Assembly (NCBI RefSeq): GCF_001975705.1
Contig: NZ_CP015093.1
Coordinates: 496,001-560,000, forward strand
Length of the DNA stretch: 64,000 nucleotides
Reading direction: 5' to 3'
From: Salipiger abyssi
GTDB lineage: Bacteria; Pseudomonadota; Alphaproteobacteria; Rhodobacterales; Rhodobacteraceae
Shown here piece after piece: positions 9,872 to 19,861 of this stretch. Position numbers and translations under genes: made by a program. The notes beneath the pieces were generated by a model. That model had not been told where the DNA came from. It ran no database searches and saw only the letters and a list, made by a program, of their open reading frames with translations. Position 1 is the stretch's first letter. Each line of letters begins with the position of its first letter.

Positions 9872-9908
9872 AAAAAAAACATCCCGCCCGCGCCACGGGC
9901 GCCGCCGC

Positions 9909-11240
9909 TCACCAGTTGTCGCGGAACCATTTCACCGCGCGTTTCAGCGAGCGCGCCGGGTATTTGTCGACCGGGATCTCGAAATCCCACCATTCGTCCT
10001 GCGGATGCGCCGCGAAAAGGCACATGCCCACGGCGCTGGCAAAGCCCGGGCCGGTGGCCGCCTGCGGCAGCCCGTGCACCCGCATCGGCCGGCCCAGACG
10101 CACCTGCGAGCCCAGGATCCGGCTCGCCAGCCCGTCGAGCCCGGGGATCTGGCTCGCCGCGCCCGTCAGCACGATCTGCTGGCTCGGCATATGCTCGAAG
10201 CCGGCGGCATCCAGACAGGAGCGCACCTCTTCGAGGATCTCCTCCACCCGGGGCCGCATGATGCCGATCAGCTCGGCGCGGCTGACCTGCCGGCGGTCAT
10301 GATGCCAGTCGCCGGTATCGCCCGAGATCTCGATCATCTCGCGGTCGTCCATGCCGGTGGCGACGACACCGCCGTAAAAGGTCTTGATGCGCTCGGCCAT
10401 CGCCATGGGGATCTGGAGCCCCATGGAAATGTCGCCGGTCACATGGTTGCCGCCCATCTGCACGGCATCCGCATAGATCATGTGTTTCTTCATGAAGATC
10501 GACACGCCGGTGGTGCCACCGCCCATGTCGATACAGGCCGAGCCCAGCTCCTGCTCGTCCTCGACCAGCGCCGCGATGCCGCTGGCATAGGCCGAGCTCG
10601 CGAGCCCCGCGAGCTCCAGATCGCAGCGCTTGACGCAATGCGCGATGTTCTGGATCGCCTGCGCGTTCACCGTCAGCATATGCATGTCGGTGGCAAGCTG
10701 CTGCCCGATCTGGCCGCGCGGGTCGTTCAGCCCGGAGCGGTGATCGAGCGCGAAATTCACCGGCTGCGCGTGCAGCACCTCGCGGCCATGGCCGAAATCC
10801 GGCACGTCGCAGGCCGAGAGCACCCGCGCCACGTCCTGCTCGGTCACCATGGTGCTCTCGATCTCGACCTGCCCGGCCAGCCCGTAGCTGCGCGGCTCGG
10901 CGCCCGAGAAACAGACGATGACGTGATCGACCCGGATGCCGGCCATCTTCTGCGCCGCCTGCACGGCGGTGCGGATGGCGCGCTCGGTCTCGCCCATGGC
11001 GGCGATCTCGCCGAATTTCACCCCGCGCGAGCGCGTCGTCGCCGCGCCGATGACGCGGAAGCCCGACTGACCGGCCAGCGAGCCGATGCCGTCATCGCCC
11101 AGCTTTTCCGTGCCGTCGAAGCGCAGCACCAGGCAGGCGATCTTGGAGCTGCCCACGTCCAGGATCGCCACCACCCCCCGCTGCATCGCCGCCTTGCGCA
11201 TGTTGCGCATGGCGCGCTGGGATTCATAGAGCTCGATCAT
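9909..11240 (-). CDS. ftsA: Cell division protein FtsA
   Basis: Actin-like ATPase of 443 residues that anchors FtsZ to the membrane. Phosphate-binding LDVGSSKIACLV appears near residue 27 and a second actin motif DMGGGTTGVSIF in the middle; the sequence ends with the basic, hydrophobic helix KRAVKWFRDNW, the expected membrane-targeting tail. Its ATG overlaps the ftsQ stop by one base (TAATG), so translation is coupled. Confidence 0.96.
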   Translation of the reverse strand: MIELYESQRAMRNMRKAAMQRGVVAILDVGSSKIACLVLRFDGTEKLGDDGIGSLAGQSGFRVIGAATTRSRGVKFGEIAAMGETERAIRTAVQAAQKMAGIRVDHVIVCFSGAEPRSYGLAGQVEIESTMVTEQDVARVLSACDVPDFGHGREVLHAQPVNFALDHRSGLNDPRGQIGQQLATDMHMLTVNAQAIQNIAHCVKRCDLELAGLASSAYASGIAALVEDEQELGSACIDMGGGTTGVSIFMKKHMIYADAVQMGGNHVTGDISMGLQIPMAMAERIKTFYGGVVATGMDDREMIEISGDTGDWHHDRRQVSRAELIGIMRPRVEEILEEVRSCLDAAGFEHMPSQQIVLTGAASQIPGLDGLASRILGSQVRLGRPMRVHGLPQAATGPGFASAVGMCLFAAHPQDEWWDFEIPVDKYPARSLKRAVKWFRDNW

Positions 11241-12124
11241 TATTGGTTTTCTCCGGTCTCCATGGCCTTGATCCGCCAGTATTCGCCTATCGCCTCGCCG
11301 TTCAGCCGCAGCGTCGGGCGCCGCGGCAGCCGCAGATCCACCGCCGCGATATCGCGCGACAGCATGTCCACCGCCTGATCCATGGCGATGGCGCGTTCCA
11401 GCGCCCGCACCGCGCCCGTCTCGGGCAGCATCAGGCGCTGGCCGCGATCCAGCACCACATCCCAGCGGCGTTCGCCGATCCGCTCCAGACCGCGCAGCCG
11501 CCCGGCAAGCGGCGCCGCCGCCTGCACCAGCTCCACCGCCTCGGCGACGAAATCGTCCGCGCCCTTGCCCGCGATCACCGGCAGCTCGGGATAGTCGCTC
11601 CGCGCCATCGCCGGCCTGACCCGCGCGCCGCTATCGTCGAGCAGCTCCAGCTCGCCGCGCAGCCGCCAGAGCGCCACCGGCACGCGCTCGGTCACGTCGA
11701 TCTGCAACACCCCGCCCTGCCGGATGCGCAGCCGCGCGCTCTCGACCGCATCCAGCCCGACAATCGCGCCCTGCATCAGGCCGAGATCGAGATCGAAGGA
11801 GCTGACGGGAAAGTCGATGGGCAGGATCTCGCGGATATCCTCGGAGACGCCGGGGCTGGCGCCGTCGATGGCCATGAGATTGACCATGAATTCCGGCCGC
11901 GTCTCGATCTGGTTGCGGATGCCGGCGATCGCGTCGAGCACGGCGGTGCGGTGATCCTCATAGGAGAAATACCAGCTCGTCGCACCGAAACCGATCAGCG
12001 CCGGCAGCCCGACCCGCAGCGCCAGCCGGAAGAGCGGCGTCAGCATCAGCCGCTCGATGCGGTATTTCAGCCGCGAGGGCGCGGGATCGGGGCGGTGGAC
12101 CTGCGGCGCGGGCGTCTCGGTCAT
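11240..12124 (-). CDS. ftsQ: Cell division protein FtsQ
   Basis: Bitopic divisome protein of 294 residues: a proline-rich cytoplasmic start, one membrane span near residues 30-55 (FRLALRVGLPALIGFGATSW), then a POTRA domain beginning around residue 75 and the FtsQ beta domain. I chose the ATG at 12124 rather than an in-frame upstream ATG because it overlaps the ddl stop in the typical ATGA coupling. FtsQ links FtsL and FtsB to the later divisome. Confidence 0.94.
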   Translation of the reverse strand: MTETPAPQVHRPDPAPSRLKYRIERLMLTPLFRLALRVGLPALIGFGATSWYFSYEDHRTAVLDAIAGIRNQIETRPEFMVNLMAIDGASPGVSEDIREILPIDFPVSSFDLDLGLMQGAIVGLDAVESARLRIRQGGVLQIDVTERVPVALWRLRGELELLDDSGARVRPAMARSDYPELPVIAGKGADDFVAEAVELVQAAAPLAGRLRGLERIGERRWDVVLDRGQRLMLPETGAVRALERAIAMDQAVDMLSRDIAAVDLRLPRRPTLRLNGEAIGEYWRIKAMETGENQ

Positions 12125-13035
12125 CGGTTGCAAGAGGCATCCTCCACCAGCCAGCGGCAAAACTGCCCGAAGCTGTAACCAAGATATTGCGCCTGCTCGG
12201 GCACCAGCGAGGTCGGCGTCATGCCCGGCTGGGTGTTGGTCTCGAGCAGCACCAGCCCGGCAAGACCGCGACTCTCGTCCCAGCGGAAATCCGTGCGGCT
12301 GGTGCCCCGGCAGCCCAGCGCCTCATGGGCGCGCAGCGCGTAATCGAGACAGGCGTCAAAGATCTCCTGCGGCACCTCGGCGGGCAGCACATGGCGCGAG
12401 CCGCCCTCCTTGTACTTGGCGTCGTAATCGTACCAGCCATCGGTGAGAATATCGGTCACCGTCAGCGCCCGGTCGCCCATCACTGTGGTGGTAAGCTCGC
12501 GCCCGGGCACATAGGCCTCGACCATCAGCGTCTCGGGCATCTCGGCGGCCAGGCGCGGCGGCGAATTGGCCCCGTCCTGCACCAGATAGACACCGACCGA
12601 AGAGCCCTCGTTATAGGGCTTCACCACATAGGGCGGCGCCAGAACGTGGCGCGCTTCGATCTCGGATTTGTCGGCAAGCAGGCTGTCCACCACCGGCAGC
12701 CCGGCGGCGCGATAGACCTGCTTGGTGCGTTCCTTGTCCATGGCCAGCGCCGAGGACAGAACGCCGGAATGGGTATAGGGAATCCCCAACCATTCCAGCA
12801 GCCCCTGCACGCAGCCGTCTTCGCCCCAACGGCCATGCAGCGCGTTGAACACGACATCGGGCGCGAGCGCTGTCAGCACCTGCGCCAGATCGGGGCCGGC
12901 ATCGACCTCGGTGACCTGGAATCCTTCATCCCTCAAAGCGGCGGCACATTCCCGTCCGGAACTGAGAGACACCTCGCGCTCTGCGGAGGGGCCGCCCAAC
13001 AATACCGCCACTTTCGGGTTTGCCCTGCTCGACAT
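12121..13035 (-). CDS. ddl: D-alanine--D-alanine ligase
   Basis: ATP-grasp ligase of about 304 residues that joins two D-alanines for the peptidoglycan stem. LLGGPSAEREVSL stands at the N-terminus, HGRWGEDGCVQG near residue 70, YVVKPYNEGSSVGV around 145, and the C-terminal metal-binding segment ETNTQPGMTPTSL. The first ATG is at 13035; a TTG six bases upstream is less likely. It lies between murB (121-bp gap) and ftsQ (4-bp overlap). Confidence 0.96.
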   Translation of the reverse strand: MSSRANPKVAVLLGGPSAEREVSLSSGRECAAALRDEGFQVTEVDAGPDLAQVLTALAPDVVFNALHGRWGEDGCVQGLLEWLGIPYTHSGVLSSALAMDKERTKQVYRAAGLPVVDSLLADKSEIEARHVLAPPYVVKPYNEGSSVGVYLVQDGANSPPRLAAEMPETLMVEAYVPGRELTTTVMGDRALTVTDILTDGWYDYDAKYKEGGSRHVLPAEVPQEIFDACLDYALRAHEALGCRGTSRTDFRWDESRGLAGLVLLETNTQPGMTPTSLVPEQAQYLGYSFGQFCRWLVEDASCNR

Positions 13036-13162
13036 CCCCAAAACCGCCTCGAAATGATGGGGCTTTGCGCCCCTTGTTCTGCTCTGGGGGTGATCCCCCT
13101 TATGGTCGGCGCCCCGCGTTTTGCGATGATCGCCGCGTCCGTTTCAGCGCGGTTGCCCGGCC

Positions 13163-14092
13163 TCAGGACACTGCGGGTTCTCCGACCCGCATGATTTCCC
13201 AATGTAACGCTATTCCGCTGTGTTGGAAAACCTTTTTTCGCACCTCCTCGCCCAATCCTTCCAGATCGGCGGCGGTTGCACCTCCGGTGTTCACCAGGAA
13301 ATTCGAATGTTTGGGCGACATCTGCGCCCCGCCCCGTGTGGCGCCGCGCAGGCCGGCCTCGTCGATCACCTTCCAGGCTTTCAGCTCGTGGGAGTCGTCG
13401 GCGCGGCCAGTGGAGCTGAACCCCGCCGGGTTGCGGAAGGTCGAGCCGGCGGTACGGTCCTTGCTGGGCTGGCTCTCGTCGCGTTTCTTGAGCTGCGCCG
13501 CCATGCGCGCCTCAAGCGCCCGCGGGTCGCCCGGCGCGCCCTCGAACACCGCCTCCGTCAGCACCCAGCCCTCGGGCAGCGCGCTCTGGCGGTAGGCGAG
13601 TTTCAGCTCAGTCGGCGTCAGCATCACCAGCGCGCCGTCGCGGGTGACCGCACGCGCCTCGATCAGATGATCGGCGACGTAGGAGCCGTAGCAGCCGGCA
13701 TTCATCCGCACCGCGCCGCCGATGCTGCCCGGGATGGTGCGCAGAAAGGTCAGGTCCACCCCGGCCTGCGCCGCGCGCTTTGCCACATGCGCATCGAGCG
13801 CGGCGGCACCGGCGGTGACGCGGGTGCCCTCGATGGAGATGCCGTTGAAGCCGCGCCCCAGCCGGATCACCACTGCGCGGATGCCGCCGTCGCGCACGAT
13901 CAGGTTCGACCCCACGCCCATGGGGAACACCGGCTGCCCGGCAGGCAGCGCGCGCAGAAAGTCGCGCAGATCGTCGAGATCGGCGGGTTGAAAGAACAGA
14001 TCCGCCGGCCCGCCCACGCGCAGCCAGGTCAGATCGGAGAGCGGGCGGTCCGCCGTGAGGCGCCCGCGCACGGGGGGAAGCGTGTCAGTCAT
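13163..14092 (-). CDS. murB: UDP-N-acetylenolpyruvoylglucosamine reductase MurB
   Basis: FAD-dependent reductase that forms UDP-MurNAc; 309 residues from the ATG at 14092. FAD-binding motifs [12 protein letters not shown] and [14 protein letters not shown] are in the first 85 residues, [19 protein letters not shown] near 125, and the catalytic serine segment in [11 protein letters not shown]. The layout is that of type II MurB ([14 protein letters not shown] near the end). Upstream in-frame residues are arginine-rich and lack similarity, so the later start is preferred. Confidence 0.95.
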   Translation of the reverse strand: MTDTLPPVRGRLTADRPLSDLTWLRVGGPADLFFQPADLDDLRDFLRALPAGQPVFPMGVGSNLIVRDGGIRAVVIRLGRGFNGISIEGTRVTAGAAALDAHVAKRAAQAGVDLTFLRTIPGSIGGAVRMNAGCYGSYVADHLIEARAVTRDGALVMLTPTELKLAYRQSALPEGWVLTEAVFEGAPGDPRALEARMAAQLKKRDESQPSKDRTAGSTFRNPAGFSSTGRADDSHELKAWKVIDEAGLRGATRGGAQMSPKHSNFLVNTGGATAADLEGLGEEVRKKVFQHSGIALHWEIMRVGEPAVS

Positions 14093-14173
14093 CGCGCGCC
14101 TTCTGCCGCGCCCTGCGGCGGCAGTAAAGCCCCGGCGCCTCATCGGCGACGGACAGACAGCCTCACTCGGCGC

Positions 14174-14428
14174 TCATTCGCCAAACCCGAGCCGCACGCG
14201 CAGCCAGCGCCAGAGATAGCGCAAAGGCCAGCGCAGGATGCTCATCCCGGCCAGCAGCACGATCAGCCCGATCCAGGGCCCGTTTTCCCAGACCACATAG
14301 ACCAGCAAGGGCAGGCCCGACCCGATCAAGAGATAGGCCCGCCGCCAGTGATTGTCGCGCGAGGGCAGCATCGCCAGCACATTGGCGGCAACGGCCCAGA
14401 CACAGGCCAGGAAAAGAGAAAGGGTCAT
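14174..14428 (-). CDS. DUF2484 small membrane protein
   Basis: An 84-residue protein of three hydrophobic segments starting MTLSLFLACVWAVAANVLA and ending in a basic amphipathic segment (RYLWRWLRVRL). It matches DUF2484, a small membrane family that in Rhodobacteraceae sits next to murB/murC. Function is unknown; the constant position suggests a link to wall synthesis. The ATG at 14428 has AGGGGAT six bases upstream; an ATG 15 bases earlier is possible. Confidence 0.75.
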   Translation of the reverse strand: MTLSLFLACVWAVAANVLAMLPSRDNHWRRAYLLIGSGLPLLVYVVWENGPWIGLIVLLAGMSILRWPLRYLWRWLRVRLGFGE

Positions 14429-14474
14429 CGGCATCCCCTGCATGCGTCACGGGCAGGCCCCAAACTGCCCCGGA

Positions 14475-15662
14475 TCAGCCCTGTCCCGCAAGGCCCGCGA
14501 CAAGCGCCAGCAGCGACAGCGCCACACCGGCCACCGGCACCGCCATGGGCACGCGGAACGGGGCGTCAGGCACCCGCCGCTTGACCGCGATCAGCGCCGC
14601 GTTGATCAGCACAAAGACCGCCAGCAGCACCGCCGATGTCGTCCCGGCCAGCACGTCGACCGGCAGCAGCAGCGCCGCACCGATCACCGCCGCGCCGACC
14701 AGGGCGGTGGCGGGCAGCGGCGTGCCGAAGCGCGGATGCGCGTGGTGGAAGACCGCCAGCACGCCGCCGGCCTTGCCGAGCCCGAACAGCACCCGCGCCG
14801 CCATCACCACCTGCGCCAGCACACCGTTGAGCGCCGCAAAGACGGCAATCGCCGAAAACCCCGCCGCGCCGCCGCCCCGCGTCTCCTGCCAGACCAGCGC
14901 CAGCGGCCGTTCGGAAGCGGCCAGTTCCTCCAGCGGCACCGCCCGCACGGCAGCCCAGGAGACCAGCGCATAAAGCAGGGTCGTGACGACGAGAGAGGTC
15001 AGGATCGCGCGCGGCATCGTGCGGGTGGGCTCACGCACCTCCTCGGCCATGTTGACCATGTCCTCGAAACCAATGAAGGCGAAAAACGCCAGCACCGCCC
15101 CGGCACCGATGGCCGCAAAGCCGGGCGGCGGCGCGGTCACGTAATCCGGTGCTGGCGCGGCGCCCATCCCGGCCCAGACGATCAGCGCGAGCCCGGCAAG
15201 CTCGATCACGGTGAAGAGCGCGGCAAGGCTCAGGCTTTCCAAAACCCCCAGCCCGGCGACCAGCGTCAGCGCCAGACCGAGCCCCGCGACCCCGAGCCAG
15301 ATCGGCAGATCGACGATACCGGTCAGATACCCGACCCCGCCGCGCAGCACCGCTGCGGCGGAGATCGTGCCGGCCACGACGATGGCGAGCCCGACGAGCA
15401 CAGCCAGCCGCGGCATATCGAACCCCGCGCGGATATAGGCGGCCTCACCCGCCGCCTCCGGCACCCGCGCAGACCATTCGGCATAGGAAAGCGCGGTGGG
15501 CGCGGCCACGGCTCCTGCCGCCAGAAACGCCAGCGGCGCCCAAACGCCCGCCGCCCCTGCCACGGCGCCGACCAGCACGTAGATACCCGCGCCGACCATG
15601 ACACCGACGCCATAGGCGGTCAGCAGCCCGAAGCCGATCCGGCGTTTGAGTTGCTCGCTCAT
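14475..15662 (-). CDS. APC-family amino acid permease
   Basis: Polytopic transporter of about 395 residues with roughly 11-12 hydrophobic segments. The first membrane helix holds GVGVMVGAGIYVLVG, the unwound substrate-binding motif of the APC superfamily; FFAFIGFEDMVNMAEEV in helix 6 is also typical. It probably moves an amino acid with protons across the inner membrane; the substrate cannot be told. It sits between murC and DUF2484 inside the cell-wall cluster, on the same strand, and is not a usual dcw member. The ATG at 15662 gives MSEQLKRRIGFG. Confidence 0.85.
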   Translation of the reverse strand: MSEQLKRRIGFGLLTAYGVGVMVGAGIYVLVGAVAGAAGVWAPLAFLAAGAVAAPTALSYAEWSARVPEAAGEAAYIRAGFDMPRLAVLVGLAIVVAGTISAAAVLRGGVGYLTGIVDLPIWLGVAGLGLALTLVAGLGVLESLSLAALFTVIELAGLALIVWAGMGAAPAPDYVTAPPPGFAAIGAGAVLAFFAFIGFEDMVNMAEEVREPTRTMPRAILTSLVVTTLLYALVSWAAVRAVPLEELAASERPLALVWQETRGGGAAGFSAIAVFAALNGVLAQVVMAARVLFGLGKAGGVLAVFHHAHPRFGTPLPATALVGAAVIGAALLLPVDVLAGTTSAVLLAVFVLINAALIAVKRRVPDAPFRVPMAVPVAGVALSLLALVAGLAGQG

Positions 15663-15693
15663 CCTCCCTGCCCTCACCTACAGCGTGGCGCCA

Positions 15694-15717
15694 AAGATTT
15701 TTCGTACGAAAAATCTT
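15694..15717. repeat. 24-bp perfect palindrome behind murC
   Basis: AAGATTTTTCGT is followed at once by its exact reverse complement ACGAAAAATCTT, giving 12-bp arms with no spacer. It lies between the murC stop and the permease start and is strikingly AT-rich for this genome. It could be a protein-binding palindrome or, less well, a terminator, since an RNA hairpin would have no unpaired loop bases. Confidence 0.7.
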
Positions 15718-15727
15718 CGGCCTCGCG

Positions 15728-17125
15728 TCAGTCGGCCAGGCGCTGCGGCAGGTTGTTGGCCCAGGCCGAGATCGTGCCCGCACCAAGGCAGACCACCATG
15801 TCGCCCGGCCGCGCCTGTTCGCGCACCAGCCGTTCCAGATCGTCCTCGCTGAGGATCGCGCGGGCATGCCGGTGACCGTGGCGGATCAGCCCGGCGACCA
15901 GATCGTCGCGCGTGGCGCCCTCGATGGGCTCCTCACCCGCCGCATAGACCTCGGCGATGGCCACCACATCGGCCTCGTTGAAACAGGCGCAGAAATCGTC
16001 GAACAGCGAATGCAGCCGCGAATAGCGGTGCGGCTGATGCACGGCGATGACCCGGCCTTCGGTGGCCTGACGCGCGGCTTTCAGCACGGCGGCGATTTCC
16101 ACCGGGTGGTGGCCGTAATCGTCGATGATGGTCACGCCGTTGACCTCACCCACCCGGGTAAAGCGGCGGTTCACGCCGCCGAACGCCGCCAGCGCCGTGC
16201 GGATCTCGTCGCGCTTCATCCCCAGATGCCGCGCCACCGCGACGGCGGCCAGCGCGTTCGAGACGTTGTGATCGCCGGGCATCGGCAGGGTGCAATCCTC
16301 GATCTTGCTGTCCTCGCCCTGAAGCAGGATGTCGAAATGCGCGATGCCCTTCTCGTAGCGCAGGTTCACCGCGCGCACATCCGCCTGGGCGTTGAAGCCA
16401 TAGGTCGTCACCCGCCGGTCGCTGACCCGGCCCACCAGCGCCTGCACCTCGGCGTGATCGGTGCAGCAGACCGCCAGCCCGTAGAAGGGAATATTCGAGA
16501 CGAACTGATAGAACCCGTCGCGCAAGTTCTCGATGCTGCCCCAGTGCTCCATGTGCTCGGGGTCGATATTTGTGACGATGGCGATGGTCGCAGGCAGGCG
16601 GTTGAAGGTGCCGTCGCTCTCGTCGGCCTCGACCACCATCCACTCGCCAAGCCCGACGCGCGCGTTGGATCCGTAGGCATGGATGATGCCGCCATTGATC
16701 ACCGTGGGATCGTAATTGCCCGCATCCAGCAGCGTCGCCACCATGGTCGTCGTGGTGGTCTTGCCATGGGTGCCGGCCACCGCGACGTTGGATTTCAGCC
16801 GCATCAGCTCGGCCAGCATCTCGGCCCGGCGCACCACCGGCAGACCGCGCCGGCGCGCCTCGTCGAGCTCGGGATTGCCCGGCTTGATCGCCGAGGAGAT
16901 CACCACCACCTCGGCGGTCTCGAGGTTCTCGGCCGTCTGGCCCTCGAAGATATGCGCCCCCAGCGCCTCCAGCCGCTCGGTGATCTTGGAGCGTTTGAGA
17001 TCCGAGCCTTGCACCACATAGCCGTGGTTGAGCAGCACTTCGGCGATACCCGACATGCCGATGCCGCCGATGCCGACGAAGTGAATGGGGCCCACATCGC
17101 CCGGAAGTTTCGTCGCGGCGCTCAT
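15728..17125 (-). CDS. murC: UDP-N-acetylmuramate--L-alanine ligase MurC
   Basis: Mur ligase adding L-alanine to UDP-MurNAc. [18 protein letters not shown] is the N-terminal nucleotide fold, [17 protein letters not shown] the ATP loop, and [16 protein letters not shown] the C-terminal family motif. The start at 17125 ([13 protein letters not shown], 465 residues) matches the family; ATGs at 17128 and 17158 are also in frame. It follows murG by about 50 bp. Confidence 0.95.
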   Translation of the reverse strand: MSAATKLPGDVGPIHFVGIGGIGMSGIAEVLLNHGYVVQGSDLKRSKITERLEALGAHIFEGQTAENLETAEVVVISSAIKPGNPELDEARRRGLPVVRRAEMLAELMRLKSNVAVAGTHGKTTTTTMVATLLDAGNYDPTVINGGIIHAYGSNARVGLGEWMVVEADESDGTFNRLPATIAIVTNIDPEHMEHWGSIENLRDGFYQFVSNIPFYGLAVCCTDHAEVQALVGRVSDRRVTTYGFNAQADVRAVNLRYEKGIAHFDILLQGEDSKIEDCTLPMPGDHNVSNALAAVAVARHLGMKRDEIRTALAAFGGVNRRFTRVGEVNGVTIIDDYGHHPVEIAAVLKAARQATEGRVIAVHQPHRYSRLHSLFDDFCACFNEADVVAIAEVYAAGEEPIEGATRDDLVAGLIRHGHRHARAILSEDDLERLVREQARPGDMVVCLGAGTISAWANNLPQRLAD

Positions 17126-17178
17126 CATGCCCCCCTCGGTGACCCGTTCGTGTTTCATCCCTGCCCGTCCTCTGCTGC

Positions 17179-18315
17179 TTATTGTTGTTGGTCTTCGTCC
17201 TGCCCGAACCCGGCGAGCTGCTCGACCAGCCAGGCCAGATGCTCTGCTGCCTCCGGCTTCGAAACCGCGAGCGCCGCGTGCGACATCTGCGACGCGCCCT
17301 CGGGGTTGCTCAGCACCGCCATGATCGCCTCGGACATGTTCTCGACGCTGAGCTTGCTTTCGGGGATGCGGATCGCGGCTCCGGCATCGACCAGCCCTTG
17401 TGCGTTGACCGACTGGTGATCGCCCGCCGCCGCCGCATAGGGCACGAGGATCGCGGGCCGCCCGATCACAGAGATATCGGCGACCGACGAGGCGCCCGAG
17501 CGCGAGATCACCAGCTGCGCCTCGGACATGCGGGCGGGGATATCGGTGAAGAAGGGCTGCACATCGGCGTCGATGGCGTGCTGGTAATAATATTGCGTGA
17601 CGCGCTCGCCATCCTCGTCGCGGGCCTGATGACTGACGCGAAGATTGCGCAGGATCTCGATAGGCAGGCGCTCGATGGCCGGCGGCACGATGTCCGACAG
17701 AATGCGCGCGCCCTGGCTGCCGCCGATCACCAGCAGCGACATAGGGTAATCGCCCGGCACGATATAGCCCGCGCCTGCCCGCTCATGCACCGCCATGCGC
17801 ACCGGATTGCCGGTATGCACGCCCTCCACCCCCTCGGGCAGCTCCGTGGGCCAGGTGCCGCAGGCCACAACGTCGACTTTCTTGGCAAAGATCTCGTTGA
17901 CCCGCCCCAGCACGCCGTTCTGCTCGTGGATCATCCGCGGCAGTTTCAGCAGCCAGGCCGCCGTCAGCGCCGGGATCGACGGGTAGCCGCCAAAGCCCAC
18001 CACCGCGTCGGGCCGGTCCTTGCGGAAGCGCATGAGGGTCGACAGCACACCGCCGGCGAGGCGGAACGGCACGGCAAGCCTGGCCAGCACGCCGCCGCGC
18101 GCGAAGGTCGCGGCGCTGACCTGCTCGATCTCGGTGGAATGGGGAAAGCCGCCGGTATAGCGGGCGCCGCGCGCATCGGTGGAGAGTTTAACCCGCCAGC
18201 CGCGCCGCAGCATCAGCTCCGCCAGCGCCTGGGCGGGAAACATATGCCCGCCGGTGCCGCCTGCGGCAATGACCAGAAGGGGACGCCGGAACCGCTCTGC
18301 CATCTCAGCTTTCAT
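17179..18315 (-). CDS. murG: Undecaprenyl-PP-MurNAc-pentapeptide GlcNAc transferase MurG
   Basis: GT28 glycosyltransferase that makes lipid II on the cytoplasmic side of the membrane; 378 residues. The N-terminal donor/lipid loop [16 protein letters not shown] and the C-terminal [23 protein letters not shown] and [12 protein letters not shown] motifs are present. A second in-frame ATG at 18303 (MAERFRRP) is an equally possible start. It lies between ftsW and murC on the same strand. Confidence 0.95.
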   Translation of the reverse strand: MKAEMAERFRRPLLVIAAGGTGGHMFPAQALAELMLRRGWRVKLSTDARGARYTGGFPHSTEIEQVSAATFARGGVLARLAVPFRLAGGVLSTLMRFRKDRPDAVVGFGGYPSIPALTAAWLLKLPRMIHEQNGVLGRVNEIFAKKVDVVACGTWPTELPEGVEGVHTGNPVRMAVHERAGAGYIVPGDYPMSLLVIGGSQGARILSDIVPPAIERLPIEILRNLRVSHQARDEDGERVTQYYYQHAIDADVQPFFTDIPARMSEAQLVISRSGASSVADISVIGRPAILVPYAAAAGDHQSVNAQGLVDAGAAIRIPESKLSVENMSEAIMAVLSNPEGASQMSHAALAVSKPEAAEHLAWLVEQLAGFGQDEDQQQ

Positions 18316-18465
18316 CCTTCCCTGCCGCGGGCATTCCGGAGCTCATCGCCCGCGCACCCGCATCGCACCGCATGTTCTGGTGGTGCGCCAGGCGCCCACC
18401 GCAAAATCCGGGCACCCTTATCGCAGCGCAGCGGCCGGGTGAAGCCCCGCAGGCCGGCGGCCCGC

Positions 18466-19632
18466 TCAGCGCGGTCGCCCGCGCAGGATTTCGCCGATCT
18501 CGCCCTGCGGGCGGGTCCGGGTGAAGGCCAGAAGCATGCCGACGGCGATGCCGCCGGCGATCAGCGACGAGCCGCCATAGCTCACGAAGGGCAGCGTCAT
18601 GCCCTTGGCCGGCAGCAGCCGCACCGCGACGCCCATATTGATCATCGCCTGCACGCCGAACATCGCCGCGAGCCCGGTGCCCGCCAGCCGGATGAAGGGA
18701 TCGCGCTCGCGCATCAGCCGCAGCACCGAGCGCACCACCACCACGGTGTAAAGCGCGATGATCAGCAGCACGAGGATGAGCCCGTATTCCTCGGCGGCCA
18801 CCGCGATGATGAAATCCGTATGCGCATCCGGGAGCGACCATTTCACCGTGCCCTCGCCGACGCCGACGCCGAAGAAGCCGCCCTCCTGAATGGCGTTGGT
18901 GGCATAGCCGAGCTGGGTGGTGGGATCGACCTCGGGAGTGAGAAAGCCGTCGATGCGGCGGGCGAAGTGTTCGGAGCTGTTATAGGCCACCATGCCGCCC
19001 ATCACCACGAGTCCGGCGAGCGCCACCAGCAGCAGCATCGGCGCGCCGGCGATGAACCACATCACCCCCCAGCCGAAGAGCACAAGGCTCGCCTGACCGA
19101 AATCCGGCTGCATCGCGAGCGCCAGCACGATGGTGACGGTCAGCCCGAAGGACCAGAGCTTGCCCGGCGGGCCGCCGATCTCCTGGCTGGCGGCCATCAT
19201 CCAGGCGGCGACGATGACGAAGAGCGGCTTGAGGAATTCCGAGGGCTGCACCGAGGCAAAGCCCAGCGAATACCAGCGCACCGCGCCCTTGCCGAAATCG
19301 GTGCCGAGGAAGGGCAGGCCGAGCAGCGAGATAAAGGCCACGAGAAAGCCGATCACCGCGAGGCGCCGCACCAGCAGCGGCGTCAGCATCGACGTCAGCA
19401 TCATCGCGGTCAGCGCCAGCCCGCCGAACACCGCCTGCCGCTGTACGTAGTGGAAATGCGCAAAGCCGTTGCGTTCGGCCAGCGGCGGCGAGGCGGCGAG
19501 CCCCAGCAGGATGCCGATGCCGAAGAGCAGGAAGATGCAGGACAGCGCCCAGCGATCGACCGTGCGCCACCATTTGGGCAGAACAGGCTCGCCCTCCTGC
19601 ACGGAGACCGTGCCGTAAACCATTTCCGTCAT
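18466..19632 (-). CDS. ftsW: Peptidoglycan glycosyltransferase FtsW
   Basis: SEDS-family polymerase of septal peptidoglycan; 388 residues with about ten membrane helices. Signature segments are FGKGAVRWYSLGFASVQPSEFLKP, with the catalytic region following, and GMTLPFVSYGGSSL near the end. It works with FtsI, encoded upstream in the cluster. Upstream of it the cluster is broken by two + strand genes, so ftsW needs its own promoter in 19633-19861. Confidence 0.95.
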   Translation of the reverse strand: MTEMVYGTVSVQEGEPVLPKWWRTVDRWALSCIFLLFGIGILLGLAASPPLAERNGFAHFHYVQRQAVFGGLALTAMMLTSMLTPLLVRRLAVIGFLVAFISLLGLPFLGTDFGKGAVRWYSLGFASVQPSEFLKPLFVIVAAWMMAASQEIGGPPGKLWSFGLTVTIVLALAMQPDFGQASLVLFGWGVMWFIAGAPMLLLVALAGLVVMGGMVAYNSSEHFARRIDGFLTPEVDPTTQLGYATNAIQEGGFFGVGVGEGTVKWSLPDAHTDFIIAVAAEEYGLILVLLIIALYTVVVVRSVLRLMRERDPFIRLAGTGLAAMFGVQAMINMGVAVRLLPAKGMTLPFVSYGGSSLIAGGIAVGMLLAFTRTRPQGEIGEILRGRPR

Positions 19633-19794
19633 GGGACCACCGCTCGTATTGGCCGCTCAACGGCCGGATTGCCTCTGCTCGCCCGGGTTGGCCCGGATCA
19701 TGCAACGAAGGGTAGCAAAGCGGGAGGGTTTTGGGAAGACTTGGTTGCGGCTTGCCCCCTGCCCCGGCGCCGCGCGGGCGGATGGGGCGGCGGT

Positions 19795-19816
19795 GAGTAT
19801 TTGCGGAAAGATGAAA
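19795..19816 (-). repeat. Dispersed UTR motif, type A copy 2
   Basis: The minus strand reads TTTCATCTTTC, CG, CAAATACTC. It lies between the divergent ftsW and FAD-oxidoreductase starts, 46 bp before the latter. Confidence 0.65.
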
Positions 19817-19861
19817 GCCCGGGGGCTTGTGCGGGGCGGCGTTCCGTGGTCCTGAGCCGGC

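Larger units (their letters stand above)
9465..9908. other. ftsA-ftsZ intergenic region
   Basis: 444 bp without a gene inside an otherwise tight cluster, so it probably holds ftsZ promoters. It contains a perfect DnaA-box sequence (9769-9777), the inverted repeat CGCGCG-GATTTT-CGCGCG near 9824-9841, and a copy of the TTTCATCTTTC repeat (9850-9871) just behind ftsA. I could not assign -35/-10 elements with confidence. Confidence 0.6.
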
